A stretch of 64,000 nt of DNA from Amphibalanus amphitrite (taxonomy: Eukaryota; Arthropoda; Thecostraca; Balanomorpha; Balanidae), in the NCBI RefSeq assembly GCF_019059575.1, contig NW_024881626.1:744001-808000 (forward strand), in the 5' to 3' direction. Below are positions 46,078 to 58,141 of the stretch, one piece after another. Made by a program: the position numbers and the translations under genes. The notes under the pieces were generated by a model, which was given only the letters and a program-made list of their open reading frames with translations, searched no databases and was not told where the DNA came from. Positions within the stretch are counted from its first letter, which is position 1, and every line of letters starts with the position of its first letter.

Positions 46078-47363
46078 CTTGATCTTTCGTCAGGTGATGA
46101 ATTGACTGGAAAAAATGCTGTCGTTAAGTCCATAAGTGTTTCCATAGTCTACATATTCTATTCATCCTAGATTGACATATTTGATTGCCGTCTTTGAAAA
46201 CGAATATAAGGAACTCTGATTATACTTGTATCCTTCTTGTTCGCCTGGTAACAGTTGTTTGCATTCCTGTAATCCAAATAACTCTGAAAATCCGGGTGGC
46301 CTGTAGAACAATTCAGTCAACAACAACTCAAAACATCCCCACGTTGTTTTCAGTATTCTCTTCAGATCCAGATTACCGACATTGTATGTAAGCTTTCCAT
46401 CGTTATATTGACAAACTTAGAAGTGTCCCTATCAACAGTGACCTAGGACGCTTGGCAACAGACTCTCGTTGCAGGTAGGTATCCGACTCCCATCTCAGGT
46501 GAATGGAAACGATTGTGTTTGTAGTGAGATCGGTGAATATCTTGCACCAGTTGGCCGGGTCCCGGTACCATCGATCTGACATTGTGCCGTCGTCTCTGCG
46601 GCACTAGTGCCCCGGAGTGTGCCGCCGCGGTTAGTAACTGCACAGTGCGCCGGCGGCCCCGTCAATCTACCGGTGACAATACCGTCCGTTCACTGTGTCC
46701 CGTCCCCAGCCGGAGTCCGACAACTTCGGCAGATCAATGTCGAATAATGCAACGGGCCCGTGGGTTACAGGAGATCTGGAGCATGCGATGGCAGCACTCA
46801 GTTGTGATTGCGCATTTGACATTATTTATAAAGTGTGGGAAAATAGATTTTGACCATTGCATACAGTTACATAGTCTTTGTCGCGAAAGTTTGAATGCTA
46901 AGCGGAATGGCTAGGGGCGACATTCCCGTTGCAAACATTAATCACAAATATAATTCTTCGAATAAAACAATCTCTTGATCGCTCCATTGCGTGCGATCAC
47001 AAATGTTTAACCTTTTGATTAAATTAACGGAGAAATAAATGAACCGATAATAACCTTTCTTATTGGTCAACGGGCAGCAGCGAGCCGTCGATGAGCCCAA
47101 TGACCAACGCTGAATTGAGAAGTGACATCGTCATGTTAGCAGTAAGTGGGGGTGAGGAGATCTTGAACCCCCGACGGCCAAGGTGACATCGAATTGAGCG
47201 GAACCTATCTGCAGCCCTGAACCCAGCAACCTGCACAGGGCTCCCCTCGACTACCGTGAATCGATTGGCCATCAGAGCATGCAACATTGCACACTGAATG
47301 TCTAACACTGGCCACAGGTAGTTAACTGAGTTAGGTAGTTATGTCAGCTAACTGAGGACGGTC
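46078..47363. other. anonymous spacer
   Basis: No gene accepted. The short frame at 47060-47308 (- strand) is discussed under rejected items. Confidence 0.35.
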
Positions 47364-48548
47364 TTAACCCTCACCCCGCTGGGGGCAATTTGCCCCCCCC
47401 CCCTGTGGTTTTCCTGAATAGCAAGAAAGCGGCAGCGCGCAGCGCCGCTAAATTTTTAGTACCTTACCGGGCATCAATTTGACACCTCCACACAAAATTT
47501 CAAGTCTTAGGTCACCTTAGGTCAGGAGTTATTGAGGTCAAACTAAGGTTATGCTCGAGCAAAAATGAGCAAAAACATGAAATCTTAAAACGCTCACAAG
47601 AGCTACAGTTACTAAGCAATTTCAGAATTATTTATATGGTCATGTTGAGAAAAGACGGTGCTACAAAACTGCGATCTCGGATTTTCAAAATATTTGGATT
47701 TTGACCCCCGAAAATTAATAAAATGATTTTTTAACGCAAAAAAATCCCCAAAGTTTTTTGAATTTCGAAAAATCAGCATTTATGTGATAGTCCCTGCGCT
47801 CTTCTACCTACATACCAATTTTTAGATCGATACCTCTTTTTTTGTCAAGTTATAGCGAAAAAACTGTTCAAAATTGATTACGTCATTTTTTTTAAACTCA
47901 ATTTTTGGCAATTTTAGAGCACGTAGAGCAAAACAAAGACCATCATTGAACTCCCCGTGACGAGCTGCATCGAATCGATAACCATGTTATGCAAAAATAT
48001 CACATTTAAAATTTGACCTAATTTGTCCTGACCTTGACCTGACGTTGACCTGACGTTGACCTGACCTTGACCTGACCTTCGCCAGAACATAATCCTAACT
48101 GACCTCAAAGGCTGCCTGACCCACACAATCGCATTTGGCGTATAAAATGGACCATAAAACATGCATCACATGACATTTTCATATTGTGACCCTGTGACCT
48201 GACCTCTGTGACCTGACCTGGTATCAGTGACTTCAAATAGCAGAATATGTGTTTGGCGAACATTTCCCCACCGATGATTTTCAATGAAATGCATTTTACT
48301 CGATTTTACAACGCATTTCTCGAAAAGCCTGTAAACGGTGAAAGTTCGACATTTGACCTGACCTGTGACGTCATCGGTTTGACCTAGGTCAATGAAATTG
48401 GGTCACAAGGTAGTTCCCTGTTAAGACTATCTAATGCCGATTGCTGCTTGTCGATATGTGTCAGATTCTCGAGATCTTAGGGGGGCAAATTGCCCCCCCC
48501 CCCCCAACAGGGCGCGTTGCTCAGCAGACCCAACGGGGTGCGGGTTAA
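47364..48548. mobile_element. TTAA element, CCCTCACCCC / CCCGCACCCC ends
   Basis: 1185 bp, TTAA at 47364-47367 and 48545-48548. It has the CCCGCGCC-type interior: the shared subterminal block (agtacctta.cgggcatcaatttgacacc), the conserved centre (47640-47960), then TGACCTTGACCTGACC arrays (48029-48080). Confidence 0.85.
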
Positions 48549-48618
48549 ACAATAAACCAAGTAGGATTGGGTGCTGAAACCATTGATCTTAGCCCTTAAC
48601 CGTAAGTCTTACTAATAA

Positions 48619-50073
48619 TAGCCGTTTTCACAACGGGCTATCCAGCGAATGTAGGTACCCAATTTGACCAAATCTGCACTTAATCTCTTTTACAGCAAAT
48701 ATCTTTATTTTATGAATTTATTTCCGTGTTTTAATCGATGATGCTCCCTCTGATAATTGAAAAAGCAGGCATATAAGCAATTAGTGCAACCCTAGCTGAT
48801 AGCTAGGGGAGAGTGGGGAAAGATGCCCAGGGTTTTACTATGTCAGATTTTATTCGAAAATGACGATCGGAAAGCAAAAACTTGGAGTTTCAACGGAAGC
48901 CGACATCATTTTTCTCCAAAAATATCACACTTTCGTGCCTGAAATATGATAACTTTTTTTGCTATTAAGCATTTCCCTGAAGAAGTGAAAGGGGGCATCT
49001 TACCCCACGGGGTGGGAAAGACGCCCCCTGGCGTTGGGTAAGATGCCCCCCTGCACTATAAGTGACATAAATGGGCACGTGAATCGCTTGAACGAATCAG
49101 CAGTCCCTTCGAGCCTGCAGTAGACACCAAACGTCATGGTAAGGGCCCTCAAAAGTAGTCATAAGGGGCTTCAGAGGTCATCGTTAGGGCCATCATAGTC
49201 CAGCGCGGCCAAACAAGCCTCCGTGGTGGCGTTCGGAGACCACTGTGGGGCCCTTATAGGTCTTCATGATGCTTGAGGGCCCTCGAGCCCATCGTGGGGA
49301 CCTCAGATGCCAGCGCGGCCCGTGGAGCCAACGTGGGAGCCCTCAAAGGATGTCGTGAGGGGCCCTGGAGCCAATAATGGGGCCCACAGAGGCCGTCGTG
49401 AGGGCTCTCAGAGTCAGATGCCGCCCAAAAAGTCGCTGTATGGGCCGAGAGACCGGCATGGGGAGCACCCGACCGTACTGGACTCTCAATAGTCCCAGAT
49501 CGGCTTTTGTCTCTAATCACAAGTATGTAATAAATTATTTGACGGGATGCTTGAAGGACAGCATACGGATTTAGGGGGGGCGTCTTTCCCCATCAGGACA
49601 GGGGGCATCTTACCCCAAGGTACCGAAGTAACATTAAATCAGTACAATTTGTTAGCCATAAAACTACACCCTGAAACAAACTGTTTGGGACACAGTACAC
49701 ACATGTTAATGTATCACGACTATAGCAAGGGACGCAAAAATTATCTACCTTCTTTGATATTTACAATGTTTTGACACCAAAACATTTTTTGAAAGCAGCA
49801 AATAAAAAACATGCACAATCACCAGCCAGCCGTTGCCCAACTGAGCTTCGCAAATTTTTGTGCAGTTAACAAGGCAGGCTTCCGCTCTACACTAAGAACA
49901 TTAATTTCCAGGTTCGATTCTTTGTTTCGCCGCTAGAGGGGGTGGGGCGTCTTTCCCACCCTGGGCATCTTACCCCACTCTCCCCTACTAAGAGACACAC
50001 TGAACCTAATTTGACCAAATCTGCACCTAATCTGCACCAGATGTGTACCAGATGGCCGTTGTGAAAACGGTTA
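48619..50073. mobile_element. GCCGTTTTCAC element split by a TAGGGGAGA element
   Basis: TA-flanked ends GCCGTTTTCACAACGGGC (48619) and gccgttgtgaaaacgg (to 50073). The usual interior is cut at the gctgatagc sequence by the insertion 48804-49987. Confidence 0.8.
48804..49987. mobile_element. TAGGGGAGA element, 'GGGGCATCTTACCCC' type
   Basis: 1184 bp, TA-flanked, with ends TAGGGGAGAGTGGGGaaagatgccc and gggcatcttaCCCCACTCTCCCCTA. The tag phrase (gggcatcttacccca or gcgtctttcccca) recurs at about 48990-49045, 49574-49622 and 49940-49975. The middle (49130-49480) has loose repeats around 'aggg(g)ccctc..agg.c.tcgt'. No transposase. Confidence 0.85.
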
Positions 50074-50435
50074 ATATGTCTTGAGTGATAAGAGCTTGAC
50101 AACTGACGAGATTCTTTAATCAACTAAAATCTTATTCATATAGGTATAGTTTATGAGTCAGCCAAGGTTGTAATGGAAGAGCAAAAATGCAGGTTTCATC
50201 GAACTTCAAATTTTAGGAACTGCTTGCCAATATGCCCCTAACACTACCGAGAAGAAGTTCCTCTGAAACATAACCATATCTCGGCTCGCTCTCTTTCAGG
50301 ATACCACATGTTTCACAGACGGCCGAAACCGTGTATATTTACACAACAATTACAATTATTAATACATCTACAACCTTGTAAGTTACGACACCAGCCTTTA
50401 ATCGAATAGTTTCAACAAATCGGCACCACCCCGCG
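50074..50435. other. anonymous spacer
   Basis: Nothing recognised. Confidence 0.35.
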
Positions 50436-50990
50436 CTATGCTGAGCGTGGCCTTTCAGAGAGCAATTGGAGGCTATTTACACCGCAGCCTGTGCAGCAGC
50501 AGCACTTTCGCTTCAGGAAAAGCAGCGCCCAGGGCTATACCTGCCGCCGATTCCTGGATAATTGTGCGGCGCCTGCAGGCGGGCACGGCAGCGGACCCAT
50601 GGGTGTCGGAGCACGGGGAACGCGCCCTGGTCGCTGGCCGTGGCGGACCGCTCTGGACGGTGTTGTGGAGCCGGCGCGCTGACCCTGACCTTCCATGCAG
50701 CGCCGTCTGCTGGGGAGGGGAGCGGCGCGACGGCAGGCCGCTCACCAGCCGGCAGCTATTTCCGGCGTGTCTGGAGCGCCGGCCGGCGGCGGAGGGTGGC
50801 TGCGGCCGCCGCCCTCCGTGCCGGACCTGGGAGCGGCCGCCGCCGCCGCCGCTGCAGTGTCAACAGTCGGCCACCCTCGCCGTACGCAGAATGGGCGGGC
50901 CGCCGGCGCGGCGGACGGCGCGGCGGCCGGTCAGGTGCTCTGAAGGTCAGAAGGCCGCCGGCGAACGCGCGCAGGTCGGCCGGCACACAG
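50436..50990. other. GC-rich block with long open frames
   Basis: High GC and CpG. Frames open on both strands at once, with Arg/Ala/Gly/Pro-rich products and no domain. It may be a CpG-island promoter or a non-coding exon of a gene outside the recognised set. Confidence 0.3.
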
Positions 50991-52380
50991 CACCCTGTCC
51001 CTTCGGAAGGTCGGCAGGCACACACTACTCTGACACGTATATCATGTCTCCTTGGCAGGTTGGCAGGCACAAACATTCTAACACTACGATATATGTCTCT
51101 TCGGCAGGTCGTCCTACCCGCAGCATTAACCCGCGACCTGGTGGGGGGGGGGGGGCAATTTTTTGTCCCCTCCAGACTTTTCAATATATCTCCAGAACCG
51201 CTGCGCCGATCGTCACCAAACTTTCAGTACCCTCCCGGACATCAATTTTACACATTGTGACCAAATTTTTTCCAAAGGCTATGATAGGTTGGCCGGAAAT
51301 GACGTCAGAGTGACGTCATGTTCTGCCGTTTTCGACCCAAAAAAGGGTTTCGCGGGAAGAGCTGTCCGGCCTATAGCTTTGCAAATACAGAAAAATGGTA
51401 GAGACATAAAAACTGTAGAATTAACAGGGCTACAAACTGCAATCTCGGATTTTTTAATTTTTTTGATTTTGACCCCCAAAAATTAAAGAAATGAATTTTT
51501 TGGATATAATAATCGAAAAATCCAAAAGGTTTTTTGAATTTCGCAAAAACCGGAATATATGTGATAGTACTTACCGCCTTCCATCCACATACTAAATTTG
51601 AGATTGATACCTCTTTTTTGGCGAAGTTATAGCGAAAAAAAACTGTTCAAAATTGATGACGTCAAATTTTCAAACTCAATTTTTAGCAATTCTAGACCCC
51701 GTAGCGCAAAACAAAGACCACCATTAGACTCCCCGTGACGAGCTGCATCGAATCAATACCCATTAAATGCAAAACTATCAACTTTAAAATTTGACCTTTT
51801 TTTGCCTGACCTTGACCTGACCTTTACCTGAACTTCACCAGAAAGTGACCTAAGCCGTACCTGATAGTCTTATAACCAACACCATTGAGTTGGAAATGAA
51901 AAATTGGCCATAAAACATGCATCACACAACCTTAGTAAAGTTGGGCTCATGTGACCTGACCTGTGACCCTTGGTGACCTGACCTGTGACCTGACCTGGCA
52001 TTGTCAGTGACCTCTAATAGCAACATATCTACTAGGCAACTGACGCCCTATCGCTGATTCTCGACAAAATGCGTTTTCCTCGGTGTTATAGCGCATTCCC
52101 TAGAAGACCCGTGAACGGTGAAACATTTCATCTTTGACCTGACCTGTGACGTCATCAGTGACCCCGAGGTCAATGAAATTTGGTTTCCTTTGACAAATTT
52201 GACAGGCCTTTCGAACGCCGTTTGAATTTTGCGGATCCGTCCAGTAGTTTCGGAGATACGAGGGTGGGGGGCAAAAAATAGCCCCCCCCCCCCACCAGGT
52301 AGCGTTATAAACAGACCCCACCAGGGCGCGGGTTAATTCGTTCTCATGTTCCTTCGACAGGTTGTTCGGCAGGTCATCAC
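50990..52380. repeat. about 50-bp minisatellite interrupted by a TTAA element
   Basis: Units of the type tatgtctccttcggcaggt(t/c)g.caggcacacac occur at about 51000-51120 and again at 52340-52375 directly after the element 51126-52336, so the array was split by the insertion. Confidence 0.6.
51126..52336. mobile_element. TTAA element, CCCGCG(A/C)CCTGGTGGGG type
   Basis: 1211 bp, TTAA at 51126-51129 and 52333-52336, ends CCCGCGACCTGGTGGGG and its near-perfect inverse. Interior as in the CCCGCGCC group: subterminal block (cgatcgtcaccaaactttcagtaccctc), centre 51420-51740, then TGACCT arrays 51800-52160. Confidence 0.87.
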
Positions 52381-54640
52381 GACGCTGGGCTGTGAAAAAG
52401 TCAAACCATTCATTCGACGCGTCTAGACGAAAGAATAAACAAATGAATAAACATGAACAAGCTGTTTACGAACACACTGTTGACGAACAAATGACGTCAT
52501 TGATCAACTAAAAAAAACAGCAAACCGTTCGGTGTTCGCGGATGTTCATGAACTGCTCGCAAAAACGGTAAATAGGGTGCGGACAAGATCCCCTAGCCGT
52601 TTTGCCTCAAATTGAGCTTGAGCTTCACGGTGAAAAATGTGTGTGTGCACGGTACGAGACACAGCGACTGATTTTGAACTTTCAGTTCAAGTGTTGAATA
52701 AAAAAAAAAACTAACGTTGCTCACTAATAGTGATGCCAATGAACAAATACTCGACCAACGAACTTCTCTATTTTTTATTTAAAAAAAAAATCATTTTAAG
52801 ATGATGCTCGCCCATGCCCGTAACTTGCGTCATTCTAACACATACTATGCCGCGGCTGCTTAGTCAAGGACCGATTCATTAGCGGATTCAGCCAGAAAAC
52901 AAATAAAAGGCCCTCCACAAAAAATACACTATATGATTTTAGACCCTTATGTAGCCTTATGTATATCTTTGATCCATTTGTCTCTCTAGGCAAAACATCA
53001 GGAAGACCAGTAGGTAACAGTCGTCCTAGTTCAGTTCAATGGAATAATGGTGGGCTCATGACGCGACCGGTAGTGATCGTCCGGTTCGAGCCGCAGCGGG
53101 CGCAAATGATTTATTCTTGGTTGGATTGGAATGATTCGATTGTTATTAGTGGTTGCGAGCCCTATGTTGGCGTCTCGCTTCGCTTCAATTCTTTATGTTT
53201 ATGAATGTTGTCATAAATAGCATGCAAGTGATAAAAAACAAGGCAGCTCGAGCCCATTTGTTGAGCAGCACAATCAGGCAATGTGACAAATGACCACACT
53301 CGCCGAGTCCCGAACGCACGCACACGCTCCACACCACTCTCCGGCCCAAGCCAGTCACCAAACCGCGCCAAGTCATCAGACCCTGCCAGTGCCACTCCTT
53401 CCCCTTCCCCACTACTGGTCTGACGCAGCGGCCGGTCTACAAAACGCTCCATCTGGCGACCCGGGATGGTGTGAAACAGCGTACGCCGTACAGTCAGGCT
53501 GACCCGCTTGACTCTCAAGTCATGCGGCACAGCCTACCGGTGCCAGGCGGCTGCTGCCAGTAATGAGGCCCGGGTTGACGGCAAATAAAGAGTCACTATC
53601 GATTAAAATGTTGCCGACTGTACCTATACATGTTTTATTCATTTTTGTAAGTCTACTCATTTGTAAGAATTTCATCTTTGTTTGGCTGTTGTCTAAAGCA
53701 CATTCAGCTGCTCCGATGATGCCTCACTATTATTGGAGCAGCTGATCCGCATTATGATGCTTTTTGCTTATTGCTGATGATGCGTATTGATGATGCAATG
53801 GTGCCTATTGATACAGACTTGAAGGTCAAGAAGAAGTCAAAGCATCTCTTGCACACGTCACGGTGTGTGAAGTAGGTACGAAGTTCACAGGAAAACTAGC
53901 ACCCCGGTCGGACGTTGAGCACACACTCTCTGCGGTCACCTGATCGGCCGAAGTTCCTCGTTCTCAGTCATTGATGCCGTGCGCGCCATTTGCACTGTGC
54001 AGGTTTTCAACACACAGTGGACGTGGGAAGTCCATGAGCCTCCACAGAAGCATCTGCGCCGACCGGACGTCGCGCCGGCTCTGCCGTGACGCTCTTCTCA
54101 GTGACGGCGGTTACTCCCCTCAGGTCTCCCGTTCATGAAACGTTTCGTGGATTTACATAACCTTACGAGAGTCCACTACCACCCTCCCAGCTGATACTTC
54201 CGACTAGTCTAATGCAGTGTGTGGAGAAATGAAGCCTGTCCCGGCCTGCCGGAGGGGGGCGGCCGCTCGGCTCGCTCCGCGGCGCCGCCACTACGGAGAA
54301 ATGTTCCAGGATGCCTGTGAGCGGACCCGGTCGCGTCGGTCGATCACCCTTGAAACGAATCGCTTGAGGCAGGGATATAGAGAGGAATTTACCACATAGG
54401 AGAAGTCAAAAGTTATTAGATACGCTAGGAATTCGAAGGATGAAAAGATTGTGGACTAAACAGGTCTAAAACAGCTTTCAATCAAACGTAGCATGATTAT
54501 ACATCTAAGACATGTTAGAAGCATTGCAACTTGCAGTGAATGTAATTCCAGAACTGTAAAAACATATATTGCTAACAAATTTTTATTCAATCAAATGCTC
54601 GGCCTAAATGGAGTTATGTGAGTCTCTAGCGTTTCATGGT
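52381..54640. other. anonymous spacer with a tRNA-like fragment
   Basis: No gene accepted. A 122-residue open frame on the - strand (53162-53530) has no recognised domain. The tRNA-like piece is listed separately. Confidence 0.35.
53005..53115 (+). mobile_element. tRNA-like SINE fragment
   Basis: An A-box-like stretch (tagttcagttcaatgg) and a perfect B box (ggttcgagcc, about 53083-53092) at suitable distance, followed by non-tRNA sequence. The arms do not fold as a standard tRNA. Confidence 0.45.
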
Positions 54641-54865
54641 AAATGATCAAATTGTATTTTTAAGTTTCTCAGTGCTTGTGCGAGGATCATATTAAAGCAT
54701 TTTGATTAATGACCTTACCCTCGTAGTTTGAAAAAGTTAGATCAAAACACTTGTTTATTAATAATTTCGAGCACAGCTCTTCATCAGAATACAAAGCTAA
54801 AAATGTCACGATAAAAATCCAATCTTTGAGGGTAAGGTCATTAATCAAAATGATCAAATTGTATT
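54641..54865. repeat. 25-bp perfect inverted repeat beside 18-bp direct repeats
   Basis: The inverted arms 54698-54722 and 54828-54852 (cattttgattaatgaccttaccctc) match perfectly. aaatgatcaaattgtatt occurs at 54641-54658 and 54848-54865, the second copy overlapping the right arm. No gene inside. Confidence 0.75.
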
Positions 54866-55517
54866 ATCTAATTGCAAGTAAGCATCATAACAAACCAATT
54901 TGCATATGACATTTACAAACAATTTAGTCCTCTTGTATCTGTCATCAATGACTTATTTGGCTAAACATTCTTGCAAACTGCCAATGTCGTTAAATATGCA
55001 TATCGCAAAAATACATTTACTAGAATATGATAGTTTGGTGACATCGTATATTATGTGCTAAGTGGTATTGAATTTAAATACGTCATTTTTACGGAAGTCG
55101 ATTTTCATATTTTCTCGACGATCAGTGTAAGTTACTAGCGTTTCCGTTCGCAATAATGTTGCATCCAATTACAATCATGGTGTAATGGAAGCTGATATGT
55201 AACCCTCCTGCATGTCGAACACCTGTGCCTCGTCTGTTAGCTCATTGGTTCCGCCTTATTCGGTTCTACGATGATCCATTTCCGTGATTGTTTTTCCTTG
55301 ACCTAGTCCCTCGGTTAGTAGGTCAGCATTGTATGCATACGAACATACATGAGGCAATGACTTCCTTGGATGTAGGGGAGCGAACAAGAAAAGCAATAAC
55401 CCTCGCCCGGCGAAGGGGTTGATGCTAAGTCCCCCTAAGATTTTTGTACGCAAATAGCGTAAAACGGCACAGCGTAGTGCCATCAAATTTGGCATAGGTA
55501 CCCTCTGGGACATCCTT

Positions 55518-56518
55518 TTAACCCGCGCCGGGGGTGTTTGAACACCTGCGGGTTTTCGCAGATATCTCAAAAACGGCGGCGCGGAGCGCCGCCATTTTCG
55601 GCACACCTGTTTGTGCATCTTTTCCGCACATGTTGTGAACATTTCAGACCCAGGTCTTCTTAGGTCAGGTCACCAGGTCACGCCAAGTGACCTCACCTCA
55701 GAAAAAAATAAGAATGCTTGTCATAGCTACACCAATTGATCAATTGTCTTGAAACGTTCAGCGATTGATAAGGGTAACAGTATCTATAAAATGTATATCT
55801 CAGAATTTTGATATTGGTGACCTTAGGTCAGGTCAATTTTGCGGTCTCTCCATTGTAAGTCAATGGGAGAAAATCGAAATGCGCCTCTTTTGGACAAATG
55901 ATGTTCAAAACCCTCTGAAACATCGGTTCATAGGTAAACATGACACACTGAACCGGAAAGGGCAACTGTGACCCCTCGTTATGTCCCCGAGGTCATCTCA
56001 GGTCACGCACAGAATCTGTTTTTCGCTAATAACTTCTGATAGAGGCGTGCTAGAGCGCTGAAAACGCCTATGAGGTGTTCGGATCGACGTTATAAATACG
56101 AAATACGTTTTTCGTAAAAACGGCTATTTTTTAGTTTTTGCCCTGTGGAATCTAAACCGTTGACCTGAAGTCAGATCTAAGAACAATACTCAGAAAGATC
56201 TGTAAAAGGGCTATCGAATGCGCTTTTCCGCGGCGCTGTAGCTCTATCGGTTCCCGAGATAGCCGTCGGCAGTTTCCAAAATGTTGAAATCGTCAACATT
56301 TTACCTTTAGTGACCTCTGGTGACCTGACCTTTGACCTGACCCAAAAAATGACCGGAGTGTTTTCGTCCTTATTTTGGACGTTCTTTCTATTACCGGTTA
56401 CCGCATGTCGCTACGGGGCCCAGGAGCCGAGCTAGAAGTAGGGAGGGGTGTTCAGAGTTCAGACCCCCCCCCCCCGGCCCGGCGCGGAATCTCGGAGCAC
56501 CGGCCCGGCGCGGGTTAA
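55518..56518. mobile_element. TTAA element, CCCGCGCCGGG type
   Basis: 1001 bp. Ends TTAA-CCCGCGCCGGGGGTG and caccggcccggcgcggg-TTAA (56515-56518). Contains the aatatct-type block and AGGTCA repeats. Its right TTAA is also the left TTAA of the next element. Part of the same interior, inverted, is found at 58930-59040. Confidence 0.82.
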
Positions 56519-57692
56519 TCCTCGCCCCGTTGGGGGGGCAATTTGGCCCCCTGTGGTTTTTCCTGAATAGCAAAAAAACGGCGGCGCGTAGCGCCGCCAA
56601 ATTTACAGTACCTTCCCGTGCATCAATTTGACACCTTCACACCAAATTTCAAGTCTTAGTTCACCTTAGGTCAGGAGTTATTGAGGTCAAACTGAGGTCA
56701 TGTTCGAGCAAAAATGAGCAAAAAAACATGCAATCTTGAAACGCTCACCAAATCTACAGTTACCAAGCAATTTCAAAGATCTTTATATACTTTAGTATAC
56801 AAAAAGCGGCGCTACAAAACTGTTATCTCAGATTCTAAAAATGTTGGATTTTTGACCCCCTAAAACTAAAGAAAATGATTTTTTTTTAAGAAAAACTAAA
56901 AAAAATCCAAAAAATCCGAATTTCGAAAAAACGGGATGTATGTGATAGTCCCTGCCCTCTTCTATATGCATACCAAATTTCAGATCGATATCTCGTTTTT
57001 TTGGCCAAGTTATAGCGAAAAAAACTTCAAAAATGATGACGTCAAATTTTTGAACTCAATTTTTAGCGATTCTAGACCACGTATGGCAAAACAAAGAACA
57101 CCATTGAACTTCCCGTGACGAGCTGCATCGAATCGATACCCATTTTATGCAAAAATATCAACTTTGAAATTTGACCTAACTTGACCTGACCTTGACCTGA
57201 CCTTGACCTGACCTTGAACATAACGTGACCTAAGCTGGCCTCAAAGGCTGCCTGACCCACATAATCGCATTTGTCATGTAAAATGGACCATAAAACATGT
57301 ATCACACGACACTTTCATATTGTGACCCCCCAGTGATCTGACCTCTGTGACCTGACCTGGTATCAGTGACCTCAAATAGCAAAATATGTGTTTGAAGAAC
57401 ATTTCTACATCGATGATTTTCAATGAAATGCATTTTACTCGATTTTACAACGCATTTCTTGAAATGCCAGTAAACGGTGAAAATTCGACCTTTGACCTGA
57501 CCTGTGACGTCATCGGCTTGACCTAGGTCAATAAAATTGGGCCACAAGGTAGTTCCCTGGTAGGGCTATCCAACACCGTTTGCCGCTTGTCGCTAGGTTG
57601 CGTGGTTCTCGAGATCTTGGGGGGGGGGGCTAAATTGCCCCCCCCCCCCCCAACAGGGCGCGTTGCTCGGCAGAGAGAAGCTTGCGGGTTAA
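56515..57692. mobile_element. TTAA element abutting the previous one
   Basis: Starts TTAA-TCCTCGCCCCGTTGGGGG and ends at cttgcggg-TTAA (57689-57692). Interior of the CCCGCGCC group: 'agtaccttcccgtgcatcaatttgacacc', centre 56820-57140, TGACCTTGACCTGACC arrays (57170-57215), C tract at 57638-57651. Confidence 0.8.
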
Positions 57693-58141
57693 CACTTTTT
57701 CCTGAAAATTTCAATCTCAGTCATTTCAGGTCAGGTCACCAAATCACAAAAAGTGGAACAAGGTCAGGGTATTTGACTTGTTAAGCGGGAACGGAATGAC
57801 AGAGTTTTTTGTTTTTGTTTTCAGGAATGTTTCGGAAGAAACGTTTCCGAAATATTCTCATTCATTTTTTTTTTGGCCAATTGCCTTAGACTTTTGAAGA
57901 TAGTGAGCATACGGTTATTTTTCTACACGAATTATGCTCTGTTTTGCCACAATGCATGACGTTAAGAATCTTGTTTGATGCTGCGATTTAATGTCCTTTT
58001 TGTGTCAGATATTAGCATCTTAGGTGGACTTTGTTTATTATAAATTAAAATTGGAAAGTATTCATAATTCCACACAGATCTCTTTGTCCTTGTTTGCTTG
58101 TGCTCAGAACCCACGCTCATAAAGTTAGGTACCATCCCACC

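Larger units (their letters stand above)
55396..57790. mobile_element. CCCTCGCC-type element, host of two insertions
   Basis: Begins aaTAACCCTCGCCCGGCG at about 55396, is broken at TTAA 55518, and its subterminal sequence resumes after 57692 (tttttcctgaaaatttcaatctc.gtcatttcaggtcaggtcacc). The right end was not found. Confidence 0.55.

Noticed and set aside
47060..47308. Possible Harbinger transposase fragment (IGLIDGS motif, - strand)
   Set aside because: Only a short motif resembles the IDG region; a stop follows at once and flanking residues do not fit the family.
50438..51313. 291-residue open frame on the + strand
   Set aside because: Rich in Arg, Ala, Gly and Pro, open in several frames on both strands, no domain, and it runs into the repeat array and the TTAA element at 51126. 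Explained by GC content.
53162..53530. 122-residue open frame on the - strand
   Set aside because: No domain, signal or splice context recognised, and it overlaps other open frames in both strands.
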